Positions 9,559-20,298 of a stretch of 64,000 nucleotides of DNA are shown here, piece after piece (position 1 is the stretch's first letter; each line of letters begins with the position of its first letter). The stretch comes from Acinetobacter chengduensis. Lineage in GTDB: Bacteria > Pseudomonadota > Gammaproteobacteria > Pseudomonadales > Moraxellaceae. The position numbers and the translations under genes are program-made. The notes beneath the pieces were generated by a model. It ran no database searches and was not told the DNA's origin. It saw only the letters and a program-made list of their open reading frames with translations. The stretch lies in the NCBI RefSeq assembly GCF_003664645.1, contig NZ_RCHC01000008.1, positions 62,001 through 126,000 on the forward strand. Direction: 5' to 3'.

Positions 9559-10188
9559 ATGAAAAGGTTCGTTGATATATTAATCGCTTTAACAGCATTA
9601 ATAATTTTAAGCCCGATATTTCTTTTGGTAGCCTATAAAGTTCGTAAAAATTTAGGTTCTCCTATTTTCTTCTATCAAGAAAGACCTGGGCAAGACGCGA
9701 AAATCTTTAAAATGATGAAGTTTAGATCTATGCTACATGCCGTGGATAAACAAGGGAATCCATTGCCTGATGATCAACGTATTACCCCATTTGGCCATAA
9801 ATTGCGCTCAACCAGTTTGGATGAGATGCCACAGTTAATTAATGTGTTAAAAGGGGATATGAGCATTGTAGGTCCCCGCCCGCAAATGAAAGATTTTTTA
9901 GAGCACTATACACCGCATCAAATGCGTCGCCATGAAGTAAAACCAGGCATGACTGGTTTAGCTCAGGTGAGCGGGCGCAATAATTTGTCGTGGGAAGAAA
10001 AATTTGATTTAGATGTTCAATATGTGGAAACCCATTCAATTTGGCTAGACTTTAAAATTATGTGTAAAACAGTGAAAGTTATGCTCAATAAAGAAGGTAT
10101 TAATGCACCTGACCAAGAAGTTGGTGCGGCACGTTTTTCTAGTACTGATTCAGCAAAATCGAATAGTTCTTCAAATAGTAATTTTTAA
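9559..10188 (+). CDS. itr: Initiating phosphoglycosyltransferase (PglC-like bacterial sugar transferase)
   Basis: Transfers a sugar-1-phosphate to undecaprenyl phosphate, starting each capsule unit. It has one N-terminal hydrophobic segment (residues about 7-25), then QERPGQDAKIFKMMKFRSM, the catalytic Asp-Glu pair in TSLDEMPQL, GDMSIVGPRPQM and KPGMTGLAQVSGRN. This is the short monotopic form (209 residues), as in Acinetobacter ItrA/ItrB. The presence of Gdr and an aminotransferase makes a QuiNAc4N-type first sugar plausible, but ItrA and ItrB cannot be told apart here. The tail after residue 195 is Ser/Asn-rich and poorly conserved. Confidence 0.88.
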   Translation: MKRFVDILIALTALIILSPIFLLVAYKVRKNLGSPIFFYQERPGQDAKIFKMMKFRSMLHAVDKQGNPLPDDQRITPFGHKLRSTSLDEMPQLINVLKGDMSIVGPRPQMKDFLEHYTPHQMRRHEVKPGMTGLAQVSGRNNLSWEEKFDLDVQYVETHSIWLDFKIMCKTVKVMLNKEGINAPDQEVGAARFSSTDSAKSNSSSNSNF

Positions 10189-10215
10189 GTTTTAAATTTC
10201 AATTTAGTATTTATT

Positions 10216-11091
10216 ATGATCAAAAAAGCAGTTCTCCCAGTTGCGGGTTTTGGTACGCGTTTTCTTCCTGCGAGCAAATCTATACCAAAGGAAATGGTCA
10301 CTGTCGTGGACCGTCCAGCCATTGAGTATGTAGTTAAAGAAGCCGTGGCTGCTGGAATCGAGCAGATTATTTTAGTTACACATGCCTCTAAAGCATCTAT
10401 TGAAAACTATTTTGACCGTAACTTCGAACTAGAAACAACGCTTGAGCAAAAAAAGAAATTTGAGCTGTTAAAGTCAATCACAGATATTCTTCCACAGCAT
10501 GTGAGTGTAGTGAGTGTACGTCAGCCACAACCTCTTGGGCTTGGTCATGCCGTGCTTTGTGCCAAAGATATTGTCGGTAATGATGATTTTGCTGTTTTAC
10601 TTCCCGATGTTTTAGTGAAAGATGAATCCGCTCAAAATGATTTGGCAAACATGATTGCACGTTTTGATACATCATCAATGGCACAAATTATGGTTGAAGC
10701 TGTACCTGATCATTTAACGGATCAGTATGGTATTGTGGATGTGAGTACATCACCTGCAGAAGGGCAAAGTGTTGTTATGCAAGGTATTGTAGAAAAGCCA
10801 AAAGTAGGCACTGCACCTTCTAATTTATCTGTGGTTGGACGCTATGTACTCCCTGTAAAAATTATGCAGTTACTGGAGCAAACACCAAAAGGTGCGGGCA
10901 ATGAAATTCAGCTAACTGATGCCATCGCAATGCTACAAAAAACAGATGCTGTCGAAGCATACCGTATGAAAGGCCAAACTTTTGACTGTGGCAGTAAAAT
11001 CGGTTATTTAAAAGCAGTACTACATTACGGCCTGAGCCACGCAGAGCTTGGAAATGACTTTAGAGCACTGATCAAGGACCTTGATATTTAA
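10216..11091 (+). CDS. galU: UTP--glucose-1-phosphate uridylyltransferase
   Basis: Makes UDP-glucose from glucose-1-phosphate and UTP. The nucleotide-binding start AVLPVAGFGTRFLPASKSIPKEM, the VDRPAIEYVV segment, QPLGLGHAVLCA and the C-terminal KGQTFDCGSKIGYLKA are all diagnostic. At 291 residues it is full length. It is the first gene of the conserved galU-ugd-gpi-gne1 block that marks the right end of Acinetobacter K loci and supplies UDP-Glc, UDP-GlcA and UDP-Gal. Confidence 0.97.
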   Translation: MIKKAVLPVAGFGTRFLPASKSIPKEMVTVVDRPAIEYVVKEAVAAGIEQIILVTHASKASIENYFDRNFELETTLEQKKKFELLKSITDILPQHVSVVSVRQPQPLGLGHAVLCAKDIVGNDDFAVLLPDVLVKDESAQNDLANMIARFDTSSMAQIMVEAVPDHLTDQYGIVDVSTSPAEGQSVVMQGIVEKPKVGTAPSNLSVVGRYVLPVKIMQLLEQTPKGAGNEIQLTDAIAMLQKTDAVEAYRMKGQTFDCGSKIGYLKAVLHYGLSHAELGNDFRALIKDLDI

Positions 11092-11102
11092 CTGGACAGC
11101 TT

Positions 11103-12359
11103 ATGAAAGTTGCAGTATTTGGCCAAACCTTATATTCGGGTGTGATGGCTGCATTGCTTGCTGAATATGGGCATCAGGTATATTGGTGCAATACACTCAA
11201 AAATCATGTACTCGAACATGCATATTTGCAGGATGTAACGGTCAATCGACTATTGGATGCCAAACAGCAAAGTGGTTTTTTAAGCTACTGCAATTTTGAT
11301 GAGCTTCCTTTGGATATGGAAACTTACTTTTTTAGTTTCAATCCAGCGGAAGAAAGCACTGCGCTCGAGATTTTAAAAGCGCTCAAGCTTCGGCCAATCA
11401 TTCACCCTAAACTGATGATTAATGCCTCTACTTTAGGCTTGCATGGTACAGAGAAATTTAAAGCTATTCTCTCAGATGATCATTGGGCCTACCTGCCAGA
11501 TATTATTCAGGAAGGTAATGCACTGCAAAGCTTCGTTCAGACCAAACAACTAATCGTGGGGTGTATGGAGCTTGAAGGTCAGTGCATCATTCAAGAATTG
11601 TTACGCCCTTTATTTCCCCGCCCACAGCAGTATTTATTTATGCCTGTACTGGATGCTGAATTTACCAAACTCAGTGTGTCAGGCATGTTAGCCACGCGTA
11701 TTAGTTATATTAATGACCTTGCTGTTGTGGCAGAAAAACTGGGGATTGATATTGAGCATGTTCGCCAAGGCATGGCAGCAGATAGTCGCATTGGAGCATC
11801 ATATTTACATCCAGGTGCGGGCTTTGGTGGTGAAAACTTTTCACACGATATTTTAACTTTATCCAATACAGTGTCTGATACAGGGACAAAAAGCCAGCTA
11901 CTTTCGCAAGTTTGGTGTATTAATGAACAGCAAAAAGAAATTTTATTCCGCAAATTGTGGAACTATTATCATGGTGATTTAAAAGGCAAGACCGTTGCCA
12001 TTTGGGGTGCTGCATTTAAAGAAAATACAGCTCGCATCCAACAATCACCCATTCATGCGATGTTAAAAGCATTGTGGGCTCAAGGCGTAACGGTTAAATT
12101 GCATGATCCGCAAGCCTTGCCTGAAGTTGAAAAAGAATATGGTCACCGTGCAGATTTAATCTATTGCGCGGATCAATATGAAGCGACTTCAGGTGCACAT
12201 GCACTGTGTTTACTGACTGCATGGAAGCAATATTGGAGTCCGAATTATTCAGAATTAATTAAAAATATGCATCATCCACTTATTTTGGATGGCCGAAATA
12301 TTTATAATCCGAGCTATTTAAAAGCGCAAGGATTTGCTTATATGGGGGTAGGTCGCTAA
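11103..12359 (+). CDS. ugd: UDP-glucose 6-dehydrogenase-type nucleotide sugar dehydrogenase
   Basis: Expected to oxidise UDP-glucose to UDP-glucuronate. The three-domain UDP-glucose/GDP-mannose dehydrogenase fold is recognisable: an N-terminal Rossmann region ([20 protein letters not shown]), a central [23 protein letters not shown] helix with Lys189, and a C-terminal [17 protein letters not shown]. Unusually, the catalytic-cysteine loop reads [10 protein letters not shown], with Asn245 where GFGGSCFPKD-type enzymes have the nucleophilic Cys. From memory this divergent form is usual in Acinetobacter K loci. The stop overlaps the gpi start (TAATG), and galU lies 11 bp upstream. Confidence 0.85.
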   Translation: MKVAVFGQTLYSGVMAALLAEYGHQVYWCNTLKNHVLEHAYLQDVTVNRLLDAKQQSGFLSYCNFDELPLDMETYFFSFNPAEESTALEILKALKLRPIIHPKLMINASTLGLHGTEKFKAILSDDHWAYLPDIIQEGNALQSFVQTKQLIVGCMELEGQCIIQELLRPLFPRPQQYLFMPVLDAEFTKLSVSGMLATRISYINDLAVVAEKLGIDIEHVRQGMAADSRIGASYLHPGAGFGGENFSHDILTLSNTVSDTGTKSQLLSQVWCINEQQKEILFRKLWNYYHGDLKGKTVAIWGAAFKENTARIQQSPIHAMLKALWAQGVTVKLHDPQALPEVEKEYGHRADLIYCADQYEATSGAHALCLLTAWKQYWSPNYSELIKNMHHPLILDGRNIYNPSYLKAQGFAYMGVGR

Positions 12360-14032
12360 TGGGAAATCCAGCGAAACCTTATGCCGTAGAAGATTTAGAC
12401 ACGGTCATTTCTCGTCTAAAAAGTTTAAAGTCAGAGTTTGAGCAAAAGCATTTAACAGAATTATTTGCTGAAGATCAGTCACGCTTTCAAAATTTTTCAG
12501 TGGCGTTGTCTCCAGTCGTTTTTGATTTTAGTAAACACAGAATTAATCAAAATGTTTTAAAAAACTTAGTGGCTTGGGCAAATGCACAAGATCTAACACC
12601 ATTGATTAAGCGTCTATTTTCAGATGAACTGATTAATTACACAGAATATCGTGCTGCAATGCATTGGGCACTACGTTTGCCTAAAAATGATCAAGTGCAT
12701 CCAGAATTAGCCAAGCAAGTGCATGAACAGCTAGATCGTATGTATGCTTTAGTGAATAAAATTCATGAAGGGCAATACCGCGGTGCGACAGGTGAAGTGA
12801 TTCAAGATGTGGTGAATATTGGTGTTGGTGGCTCGGATCTAGGCCCACTTATGGTGAGCCATGCACTTTCAGATTTTAAAAAAACCACAGAAAAACCTTT
12901 AAATACGCATTTTGTTTCGACTATCGACGGCAGTCAGCTTTCAGACTTATTACATAAATTACGCCCTGAAACAACTTTATTTATTATTTCATCGAAGTCT
13001 TTTGGCACAATTGATACTTTATCAAATGCCCAAACAGTGCGTTTATGGTTAGAAAAGGCTTTAGGTCAAGAATCTCAAATTCTAAAACATCATTTTATTG
13101 GTGTATCGACTAAACCTGAGAAAATGACTGCTTGGGGAATAGCACCTGAAAATCAATTTTTACTTTGGGATTGGGTAGGCGGGCGCTACTCACTGTGGTC
13201 ATGTATTGGTTTACCCATTGCATTGACGGTGGGTGTTGATGGCTTTAAGCAACTGTTGGCAGGTGCTTATGCGATCGATCAGCACTTTCAAACTGCGCCT
13301 TTTGAGCAAAATATTCCTGTTTTAATGGGCTTGTTGGGTGCATGGAATAACAACTTCTTAGACATTCAAACCCATGCTGTATTGCCATACGATGGACGTT
13401 TAAAATATTTCGCATCATATTTACAGCAGTTGGAAATGGAGTCCAATGGTAAGTCAACTCAGCGAGATGGTGAAAAAGTTCAATGGGATACTTGCCCTAT
13501 TGTTTGGGGAGAGGTCGGCCCAAATGCCCAGCATGCGTTCTATCAGCTATTACATCAAGGAACGCAGTCGGTCAGTAGTGATTTTATTGCCCCTATAAAA
13601 CGTTATAACAGTCAGCAGTTTACTTATGTAGATAATGCTGAAGCACTTATTCAACAACATCATTTAGCTCTGTCTAATTGTTTGGCACAATCACGTTTAC
13701 TGGCTTTCGGGAATCAAGCATTAAATCAAAATGAAGTGGTCGATTTACCCAAATATAAAAAATATGATGGAAATCAACCGAGCACAACTATTTTAATGCA
13801 AGAGTTAAACCCATATAGTTTAGGTATGCTGATTGCAATGTATGAACACAAAGTATTTGTACAATCTGTGCTGTGGAATATTAACCCGTTTGATCAATGG
13901 GGCGTGGAAAAAGGCAAAGAAATTGCCAATCAATTACTGCCCATTTTAAATGGGGAGCAAACTGACTTTGCAGCACTTGATGCATCGACACAAGGTTTAA
14001 TACATATTTTGATGAGAAAAGAACATGTCTAA
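12359..14032 (+). CDS. gpi: Glucose-6-phosphate isomerase
   Basis: Interconverts glucose-6-phosphate and fructose-6-phosphate, feeding hexose phosphates into capsule precursors and GlcNAc synthesis. Phosphoglucose isomerase motifs are clear: [50 protein letters not shown] and [10 protein letters not shown] with the active-site Glu. The C-terminal [13 protein letters not shown] is also present. At 557 residues it is full length. It starts within the ugd stop and ends 8 bp inside gne1, so it is cotranscribed. Confidence 0.97.
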   Translation: MGNPAKPYAVEDLDTVISRLKSLKSEFEQKHLTELFAEDQSRFQNFSVALSPVVFDFSKHRINQNVLKNLVAWANAQDLTPLIKRLFSDELINYTEYRAAMHWALRLPKNDQVHPELAKQVHEQLDRMYALVNKIHEGQYRGATGEVIQDVVNIGVGGSDLGPLMVSHALSDFKKTTEKPLNTHFVSTIDGSQLSDLLHKLRPETTLFIISSKSFGTIDTLSNAQTVRLWLEKALGQESQILKHHFIGVSTKPEKMTAWGIAPENQFLLWDWVGGRYSLWSCIGLPIALTVGVDGFKQLLAGAYAIDQHFQTAPFEQNIPVLMGLLGAWNNNFLDIQTHAVLPYDGRLKYFASYLQQLEMESNGKSTQRDGEKVQWDTCPIVWGEVGPNAQHAFYQLLHQGTQSVSSDFIAPIKRYNSQQFTYVDNAEALIQQHHLALSNCLAQSRLLAFGNQALNQNEVVDLPKYKKYDGNQPSTTILMQELNPYSLGMLIAMYEHKVFVQSVLWNINPFDQWGVEKGKEIANQLLPILNGEQTDFAALDASTQGLIHILMRKEHV

Positions 14033-15044
14033 AGTATTGGTCACAGGCGGTGCAGGCTATATTGGCTCACATACGTGTGTTGAGCTATTAAATGCAGGAC
14101 ATGACGTTGTCGTACTAGACAATTTATCAAATAGCTCAAAAGAGGCACTAAATCGAGTTCAAGTATTAACTTCAAAATCTCTAGATTTTATTGAGGGCGA
14201 CATTCGGCATGCCGAGGTTCTGGATGCATTATTTCACGGTCATGCTATAGATGCCGTGATTCACTTTGCGGGCTTAAAAGCGGTTGGGGAAAGTCAGCAA
14301 CTACCATTAAGCTATTTTGAAAATAATATTGCAGGTTCTATTAGCTTAGTTAACGCCATGCAACGTGCCAATGTATTTAATTTAGTTTTTAGCTCATCAG
14401 CTACCGTTTATGATGAAGCTAACGTATCGCCTCTAAATGAAGATATGCCAACAGGCATGCCAAGCAATAACTATGGTTATACCAAGTTGGTTGTAGAGCA
14501 GATGTTACAAAAGTTGGCAGAGGCGGATAATCGCTGGTCGATTGCATTATTACGTTATTTTAATCCTGTAGGCGCACATAAAAGTGGTTTGATGGGTGAA
14601 GACCCACAAGGTATTCCAAATAACTTAATGCCTTATGTAACTCAAGTTGCTGTTGGCCGTCGTGAAAAACTCTCTATTTTTGGCAACGATTACGACACAG
14701 TAGATGGCACAGGTGTACGTGATTACATCCATGTAGTGGATTTGGCTAATGCACATTTATGTGCCTTAAATAATCGCTTAAATGCACAAGGTTGCCGTGC
14801 TTGGAATATTGGTACTGGCAATGGCTGTTCAGTTTTAGAAATTAAAAATACCTTTGAAAAAGTCAACGGTATTGAAATTCCATTTGAGTTTGCACCACGC
14901 CGAGAAGGGGATGTTGCAACGTCTTTTTCTAATAATGAGCGTGCAGTCAAAGAGTTGGGTTGGACACCAAAATTTGGTTTGGAAGATATGCTAGCAGACA
15001 GTTGGAATTGGCAAAAACAAAATCCAAATGGATATCGTGATTAA
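14025..15044 (+). CDS. gne1: UDP-glucose/UDP-GlcNAc 4-epimerase
   Basis: Interconverts UDP-Glc and UDP-Gal and, in Acinetobacter, probably UDP-GlcNAc and UDP-GalNAc. It is an extended SDR with [16 protein letters not shown] at the start, FSSSATVY, the catalytic [10 protein letters not shown] (Tyr-x3-Lys) and the GalE-typical [12 protein letters not shown] and [14 protein letters not shown]. It is full length at 339 residues. The start overlaps gpi by 8 bp. It is the last gene of the rightward capsule block and is followed by a strong terminator; pgm converges from the other side. Confidence 0.95.
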   Translation: MSKVLVTGGAGYIGSHTCVELLNAGHDVVVLDNLSNSSKEALNRVQVLTSKSLDFIEGDIRHAEVLDALFHGHAIDAVIHFAGLKAVGESQQLPLSYFENNIAGSISLVNAMQRANVFNLVFSSSATVYDEANVSPLNEDMPTGMPSNNYGYTKLVVEQMLQKLAEADNRWSIALLRYFNPVGAHKSGLMGEDPQGIPNNLMPYVTQVAVGRREKLSIFGNDYDTVDGTGVRDYIHVVDLANAHLCALNNRLNAQGCRAWNIGTGNGCSVLEIKNTFEKVNGIEIPFEFAPRREGDVATSFSNNERAVKELGWTPKFGLEDMLADSWNWQKQNPNGYRD

Positions 15045-15054
15045 ACGAAACTAA

Positions 15055-15082
15055 TAAAAAAGAGCCTTAAAGGCTCTTTTTT
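15055..15082. terminator. Bidirectional terminator between gne1 and pgm
   Basis: An A-tract, a GAGCC/GGCTC stem with a short TTAAA loop, and a T-tract. The A/T flanks make it able to end transcription from both gne1 (rightward) and pgm (leftward). Confidence 0.85.
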
Positions 15083-15104
15083 ATGATAAAAATCAGTCTA
15101 CAGA

Positions 15105-16475
15105 TTAAGCCTGAATCAATTGTGTAAGTTCATCGACATAAGCTTGTATTGGTTTCGGATTTTGATCTTTACGGCTTTCAATATTCAAACGTAAAAGTGG
15201 TTCAGTATTTGAAGCACGGACATTTAAACGCCAAGCACCAAAATCTAAACTCACACCATCCGTTTTATCAATCTTTGGATTTTGATTAGCAAAGTAATCA
15301 AAGATTTTTTGAATTGTGACTTGAGTATCTGCAACTTTAAAGTTGATTTCACCCGAACATGGGAATTTTTCAATCATCTCTTCAACAAGCGATGATAATG
15401 GTTGTTGGGTTTCTGAAAGCACAGAAATAGCCAATAACCAAGGAATCATACCGCTATCACAATAGGCAAAGTCACGGAAATAGTGATGAGCGCTCATTTC
15501 ACCACCATAAATAGCATTGTGCTCACGCATTTTTTCTTTAATAAATGAATGGCCCGATTTTGATTGAATCGCTTCACCTTTGAATTGCTCAACAATATCA
15601 AATGTGTTCCAAACCAGACGCGGATCATGCACAATTTTCTCACCAGATTGTTTCAGTAAGAATGCTTGTGCAAGTAAGCCCACAATGTAATAACCTTCAA
15701 TAAATTGCCCTTTTTCATCGAAAAGAAAACAGCGGTCGAAGTCTCCATCCCAGGCAAGGCCCATATCGGCACCATGTTCAAGTACGGCATTACGGGTAGT
15801 GTCACGATTTTCAACTAACAGTGGGTTGGGAATACCATTCGGGAATGTGCCATCTGCTTCATGATGAATTTTAATAAATTCAACAGGTATATTCAGGGTC
15901 TTAAATTTTTCTTCAATGGCATCGATCACATGTCCTGCGGCGCCATTTCCAGCATTTACTACAAGCTTTAATGGGCTAATTTTTGCAGGATCAATATAGC
16001 CCATCAGGTGATCGACAAATTCAGGCAAGATATTGTATTTTTCTGTAGTACCTTTGACTGCGACTTCATCAAATACGCCTGTTTCAGCCAAAGCTTGAAT
16101 ATCTTTTAAACCTGTATCAGCACTGATTGGTCGTGAATTTTCACGCACTAATTTCATACCGTTATAGTCCATTGGATTGTGACTGGCAGTCACTTCTATA
16201 CCGCCTTGTACATCTAAATGGAAAGCACCAAAATAAACTTCTTCGGTGCCTGTCATGCCTAAATCTAAAACATTGACGCCTGCATCATTTAAGCCACGGA
16301 TGGTGGCTTGTTTTAAATCTTCACTGCTGAGACGCACATCACAGCCAACAACAATAGTTTTAGGTTGATATATTTGTCCATAAGCACGGCCAATGTTATA
16401 GGCAATTTCTTCATTTAATTCTTCGCCAAGCTGGCCACGGATGTCATAGGCTTTAAAGCATGTAAGTTTTGTCAT
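15105..16475 (-). CDS. pgm: Phosphomannomutase/phosphoglucomutase
   Basis: Moves phosphate between C6 and C1 of mannose or glucose, supplying glucose-1-phosphate for GalU. It has the phosphoserine loop [11 protein letters not shown], the metal-binding loop [12 protein letters not shown], the sugar loop [10 protein letters not shown] and the phosphate-binding [12 protein letters not shown]. Length of about 456 residues is that of AlgC/ManB-type enzymes. Start is placed at the internal ATG (16475), giving [14 protein letters not shown]; an ATG 12 bp upstream is also possible. It converges on gne1, as in other Acinetobacter K loci. Confidence 0.94.
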   Translation of the reverse strand: MTKLTCFKAYDIRGQLGEELNEEIAYNIGRAYGQIYQPKTIVVGCDVRLSSEDLKQATIRGLNDAGVNVLDLGMTGTEEVYFGAFHLDVQGGIEVTASHNPMDYNGMKLVRENSRPISADTGLKDIQALAETGVFDEVAVKGTTEKYNILPEFVDHLMGYIDPAKISPLKLVVNAGNGAAGHVIDAIEEKFKTLNIPVEFIKIHHEADGTFPNGIPNPLLVENRDTTRNAVLEHGADMGLAWDGDFDRCFLFDEKGQFIEGYYIVGLLAQAFLLKQSGEKIVHDPRLVWNTFDIVEQFKGEAIQSKSGHSFIKEKMREHNAIYGGEMSAHHYFRDFAYCDSGMIPWLLAISVLSETQQPLSSLVEEMIEKFPCSGEINFKVADTQVTIQKIFDYFANQNPKIDKTDGVSLDFGAWRLNVRASNTEPLLRLNIESRKDQNPKPIQAYVDELTQLIQA

Positions 16476-16498
16476 CTTTATTCTCATTCAAAGGCATA

Positions 16499-16525
16499 AA
16501 AAAGGCTGGATTAACCAGCCTTTTT
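16499..16525. terminator. Terminator downstream of glmS
   Basis: A perfect 11-bp stem (AAAAAGGCTGG / CCAGCCTTTTT) with a 5-nt loop right after the glmS stop. It ends the leftward rib-glm series before pgm. Confidence 0.85.
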
Positions 16526-16539
16526 AGTTAAGCAATATA

Positions 16540-18378
16540 TTATTCTACAGTCACAGATTTTGCGAGATTTCGAGGCTGATCGACATCTGTACCGCGTAAT
16601 ACTGCAACATGGTATGACAGCAATTGTACTGGGATACTGTATACAATTGGTGCCAATACTGCGCTGATGCTTGGAACGCTAACGACATGTTGACGGTCTT
16701 TGCCTTTAATACCGCTGTTTTCATCAGCAAAGACAAACAATTCACCGCCACGCGCCTGTACTTCTTCCATGTTTGATTTGAGTTTATCGAGCATGTCATC
16801 TTGCGGTGCAAGAATTACTACAGGCATGTCATTATCAACCAGTGCAAGCGGACCATGTTTAAGTTCACCAGCGGCATAGCCTTCAGCATGAATATATGAA
16901 ATCTCTTTAAGTTTTAAAGCACCTTCCAAAGCAATTGGGAAGTTTGTGCCACGACCTAAGAATAGACAGTGTTGCTTTTCAACAAAGAGTTCAGATAAGC
17001 GCAAAATTTCTTTATCATTTTGCAATGTATCTAAAATCACTTTAGGCGTATGCCACAATTCAGCTGTAATTTCTGCAATAGTGTCTGCAGAGATAGAAGT
17101 CTTAACTTCACCAATCTTCAGAACCAAAAGCATTAAGGCAGCAAGTTGTGTTGTAAATGCTTTAGTTGATGCCACACCAATTTCTGGGCCAGCAAGTGTT
17201 AATAAGCTATGATTTGTTTCACGTACCATTGACGATGTTGCTACGTTGCAAATGGTCATGGTCGTGATATCTAAGCCTTTAGCTTTCGCTCGTTTTTGTG
17301 TATCACGAAGCGCAGCCAATGTATCTGCTGTTTCGCCCGATTGAGAGATGCAGACATACAATGTGTTATTGATAATAACAGGGGAGCGGTAGCGGAATTC
17401 GCTGGCAATTTCGACTTGAGCCGACACATTAATCAGTTGTTCAAACCAATATTTTGCAATCATACCCGCATGGTAGCTAGTACCGCAGGCAATAATTTGA
17501 ACTTGCTGAATTTTGCTGAAATCCACTTCTGCCGCTTTTAAAAAGTCAGGGCGAAGAGCATTACCGTTTAATGCCTGAGAAATTGTTTGCTGAATTGCTT
17601 CAGGTTGCTCATAAATTTCTTTAAGCATGTAATGCTTATATTCACCTTTCGATGCATTGCTCACAGTTGCATCAAGCTCTTTAATCGGGCGATTTACAAG
17701 TTTTCCACCCACAAATACTTCAATCGTATTACGTGTTAAACGTGCAATATCCCCTTCTTCAAGATAGATAAAACGGTTGGTAATTGGAAGTAAAGCCAAT
17801 TGGTCAGAACTAATAAAGTTTTCACCAATACCGACACCAATCACCAGTGGTGAGCCTTCACGTACAGTGATCAATTCATTTGGATGATCTGTGTGAACAA
17901 TACCTAAAGCGTATGCGCCTTTAAGTTGTGGTACGACTTGGCGAACAGCTTCAAGTAGGCTAGGTGTAGATTTCAGTGCGTCATTCACCAAGTGAGCAAC
18001 CACTTCAGTATCTGTCTGAGAGGTAAACACGTAGCCTAAAGCTTCAAGGTCATCTTTAAGCTCTTGGTAGTTTTCAATAATGCCGTTATGTACAACTGCG
18101 ACATTGCCTGAAATATGCGGATGCGCATTGTTTTCAGTTGGTTTACCGTGTGTTGCCCAACGAGTATGTGCAATACCTAAAGAACCTGAAATTTTTGAAT
18201 GATTAACAGCTTCTTCAAGATTTGCAACTTTACCCACACGGCGCTCACGAAGTACTGCACCAGTATTAATGAGAGCCAAACCAGCAGAGTCGTAGCCACG
18301 GTATTCAAGGCGTTTTAAGCCTTCAATTAAAATATTGGTAATGCTTCGTTCAGCAATGCCGCCAACAATACCACACAT
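16540..18378 (-). CDS. glmS: Glutamine--fructose-6-phosphate aminotransferase (isomerizing)
   Basis: Makes glucosamine-6-phosphate from fructose-6-phosphate and glutamine, the entry to UDP-GlcNAc for peptidoglycan, LOS and capsule. Domain order is an N-terminal glutaminase with the catalytic Cys in MCGIVGG, HTRWATHG and HNGIIEN, then two SIS domains (ACGTSYHAG, ISQSGETADTLAA) and the C-terminal DQPRNLAKSVTVE. It is full length at 612 residues. It lies 12 bp after glmU, an arrangement common in gammaproteobacteria. No glmS ribozyme is expected in this position and none was seen. Confidence 0.97.
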   Translation of the reverse strand: MCGIVGGIAERSITNILIEGLKRLEYRGYDSAGLALINTGAVLRERRVGKVANLEEAVNHSKISGSLGIAHTRWATHGKPTENNAHPHISGNVAVVHNGIIENYQELKDDLEALGYVFTSQTDTEVVAHLVNDALKSTPSLLEAVRQVVPQLKGAYALGIVHTDHPNELITVREGSPLVIGVGIGENFISSDQLALLPITNRFIYLEEGDIARLTRNTIEVFVGGKLVNRPIKELDATVSNASKGEYKHYMLKEIYEQPEAIQQTISQALNGNALRPDFLKAAEVDFSKIQQVQIIACGTSYHAGMIAKYWFEQLINVSAQVEIASEFRYRSPVIINNTLYVCISQSGETADTLAALRDTQKRAKAKGLDITTMTICNVATSSMVRETNHSLLTLAGPEIGVASTKAFTTQLAALMLLVLKIGEVKTSISADTIAEITAELWHTPKVILDTLQNDKEILRLSELFVEKQHCLFLGRGTNFPIALEGALKLKEISYIHAEGYAAGELKHGPLALVDNDMPVVILAPQDDMLDKLKSNMEEVQARGGELFVFADENSGIKGKDRQHVVSVPSISAVLAPIVYSIPVQLLSYHVAVLRGTDVDQPRNLAKSVTVE

Positions 18379-18390
18379 AGAATGATCCTC

Positions 18391-19755
18391 TTATTTCTTA
18401 ATTTTTTGCGGACGCGGATAGTTTTCTTTGGCAAATTGCTTAGAGCGTTCTACCGCTAAGCTATAATCTGCTACATCGCGTGTAATGACTGAACCAGCAC
18501 CAACTGTTGCCCCATTGCCAATGGTTACTGGTGCAACCAAAGAGCTATTAGAGCCGATAAAAGCTGCGTCGCCGATAATAGTTTTAAATTTGTTGGCACC
18601 ATCATAGTTGCAGGTAATGGTTCCTGCACCAATATTTGAACCTGCACCGACTTCAGCATCGCCTAAGTAAGTAAAGTGATTGGCTTTAGAGCCAAGGCCA
18701 ATGCTTGAATTTTTCACTTCAACGAAGTTGCCAATATGGACTTCATTCGCCAATTTCGCCCCTGGACGCAAACGTGCAAATGGACCAATTTGTGCATCCT
18801 CACCCACAACAGCATTGTCAAATACGCTGTATGGTTGCACCTTAGTACCAGATGCAATTTTGGTGTTTTTAATCACACAGCCAGCGCCAATTTCAACATT
18901 GTCGCCTAGCTCGCAATCACCTTCGATAATCACGTTGATATCAATACGAACATCTTTTCCGACGCTTAAATTGCCACGCAAATCAAACCGACTTGGATCA
19001 ATTAAATGAACGCCTTGTTGCATCAGTTGTTTGGCTTGGAATGCTTGAAATTCGCGTTCTAATGCAGCCAATTGCACACGGTCATTGACACCTTCAACCT
19101 CGAAAGCTCGTTCTGGTTCTACTGAAGCTACTTCTAAGCCGTCCGCAATCGCCATTGCCACGATATCTGTTAAATAGTATTCGCCTTGTGCATTGTTGTT
19201 GCTTAATTTTGGTAACCATTCATGCAACTTAGCATTGCTAACACAGTAAATACCAGTGTTGATTTCTTTGATTTGACGCTGTTCATCAGAGGCGTCTTTA
19301 TGTTCAACAATGGCTTGAATTTTGTCATTTTCACGAACAATACGACCATAGCCAGAAGCATCTGGAAGTGTCAGTGTTACTAGGCCAATACCTGAGATTT
19401 GAGATGCATCAAGTAATTTCTGCAGTGTTTGCTGCGTGATACACGGCACATCGCCAGATAAAATGAGTGAAAGACCATCTTGAGGCAATACCGGTAAAGT
19501 CACTTTTACAGCATGCCCAGTACCCAGCTGTTCAGCTTGTTCTACCCATTGCACGTTTTCATGTGCAAATGCATCTTGAACTAACTGTCCGCCATGTCCG
19601 TAAATAGTAATAATATTGCCAGCTTGAAGTTTTTTTGCCGTATCAATGACATGCCCAAGCAAAGGACGGCCTGCTAATGGTTGCAGAACTTTAGGCAAGC
19701 TGGAACGCATGCGTGTTCCTTTACCTGCGGCAAGAATAATAACGCTAGTAGACAT
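18391..19755 (-). CDS. glmU: Bifunctional GlcN-1-P acetyltransferase / GlcNAc-1-P uridylyltransferase
   Basis: Acetylates glucosamine-1-phosphate and then makes UDP-GlcNAc. The N-terminal pyrophosphorylase half begins [20 protein letters not shown] and includes SGDVPCI and NTGIYCV. The C-terminal left-handed beta-helix half shows hexapeptide repeats from about residue 250, with [12 protein letters not shown] and [21 protein letters not shown]. At 454 residues it is full length. The gene is 21 bp downstream of pgpA and 12 bp upstream of glmS, apparently in one transcription unit. Confidence 0.97.
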   Translation of the reverse strand: MSTSVIILAAGKGTRMRSSLPKVLQPLAGRPLLGHVIDTAKKLQAGNIITIYGHGGQLVQDAFAHENVQWVEQAEQLGTGHAVKVTLPVLPQDGLSLILSGDVPCITQQTLQKLLDASQISGIGLVTLTLPDASGYGRIVRENDKIQAIVEHKDASDEQRQIKEINTGIYCVSNAKLHEWLPKLSNNNAQGEYYLTDIVAMAIADGLEVASVEPERAFEVEGVNDRVQLAALEREFQAFQAKQLMQQGVHLIDPSRFDLRGNLSVGKDVRIDINVIIEGDCELGDNVEIGAGCVIKNTKIASGTKVQPYSVFDNAVVGEDAQIGPFARLRPGAKLANEVHIGNFVEVKNSSIGLGSKANHFTYLGDAEVGAGSNIGAGTITCNYDGANKFKTIIGDAAFIGSNSSLVAPVTIGNGATVGAGSVITRDVADYSLAVERSKQFAKENYPRPQKIKK

Positions 19756-19776
19756 GTCAGATCCTAGGAGTATTTA

Positions 19777-20298
19777 TCATGTAGAAATAAAATTAAAATA
19801 GAAGAAAATGCAGATGGCTGCCCATAAGCCTGCAATAATATCATCGAGCATAATACCAAAACCGCCCCCCACTTGACGGTCTATCACGCTAATTGGCCAT
19901 GGTTTCCAAACATCAAAGAGTCTGAATAATCCAAATCCAATCAATGCCCATTTCCAATCCAGCTGATTCAAATAAATCAGCGGTAGAAATGTGATAGATT
20001 GCCCAGCAAATTCGTCCCAGACGATACGTCCGTCATCGTGTACACCCATAATCTGCGCAGTTTTACCGCAAATATAAATGCCTACCAAAGACATCAGTAT
20101 GATGGCAATAATGGTGGCTGAAAAGCCAATTGCAAGCCAGAATGGGATAAACAATAAGGCAAATGCAGAACCAAAAGTACCCGGCGCTTTAGGCGCAAGT
20201 CCAGATCCGAAGCCAACCCCACAAAACGCAATAACGCGTTCAAAAAGGCTCATTTGCTTAAAGTTGATTTCTGGTTTATGCAAAATGTTGATACCCAT
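19777..20298 (-). CDS. pgpA: Phosphatidylglycerophosphatase A
   Basis: Removes phosphate from phosphatidylglycerophosphate to give phosphatidylglycerol at the inner membrane. The family motif GSGLAPKAPGTFGS lies near the N-terminus, followed by hydrophobic helices, the acidic DGRIVWDEFAGQ segment and the C-terminal GGFGIMLDDIIAGLWAA. Start at 20298 gives 173 residues and a 23-bp overlap with thiL; an internal ATG at 20253 (MSLFERVIAF) would remove the overlap and is as plausible. Confidence 0.92.
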   Translation of the reverse strand: MGINILHKPEINFKQMSLFERVIAFCGVGFGSGLAPKAPGTFGSAFALLFIPFWLAIGFSATIIAIILMSLVGIYICGKTAQIMGVHDDGRIVWDEFAGQSITFLPLIYLNQLDWKWALIGFGLFRLFDVWKPWPISVIDRQVGGGFGIMLDDIIAGLWAAICIFFYFNFIST

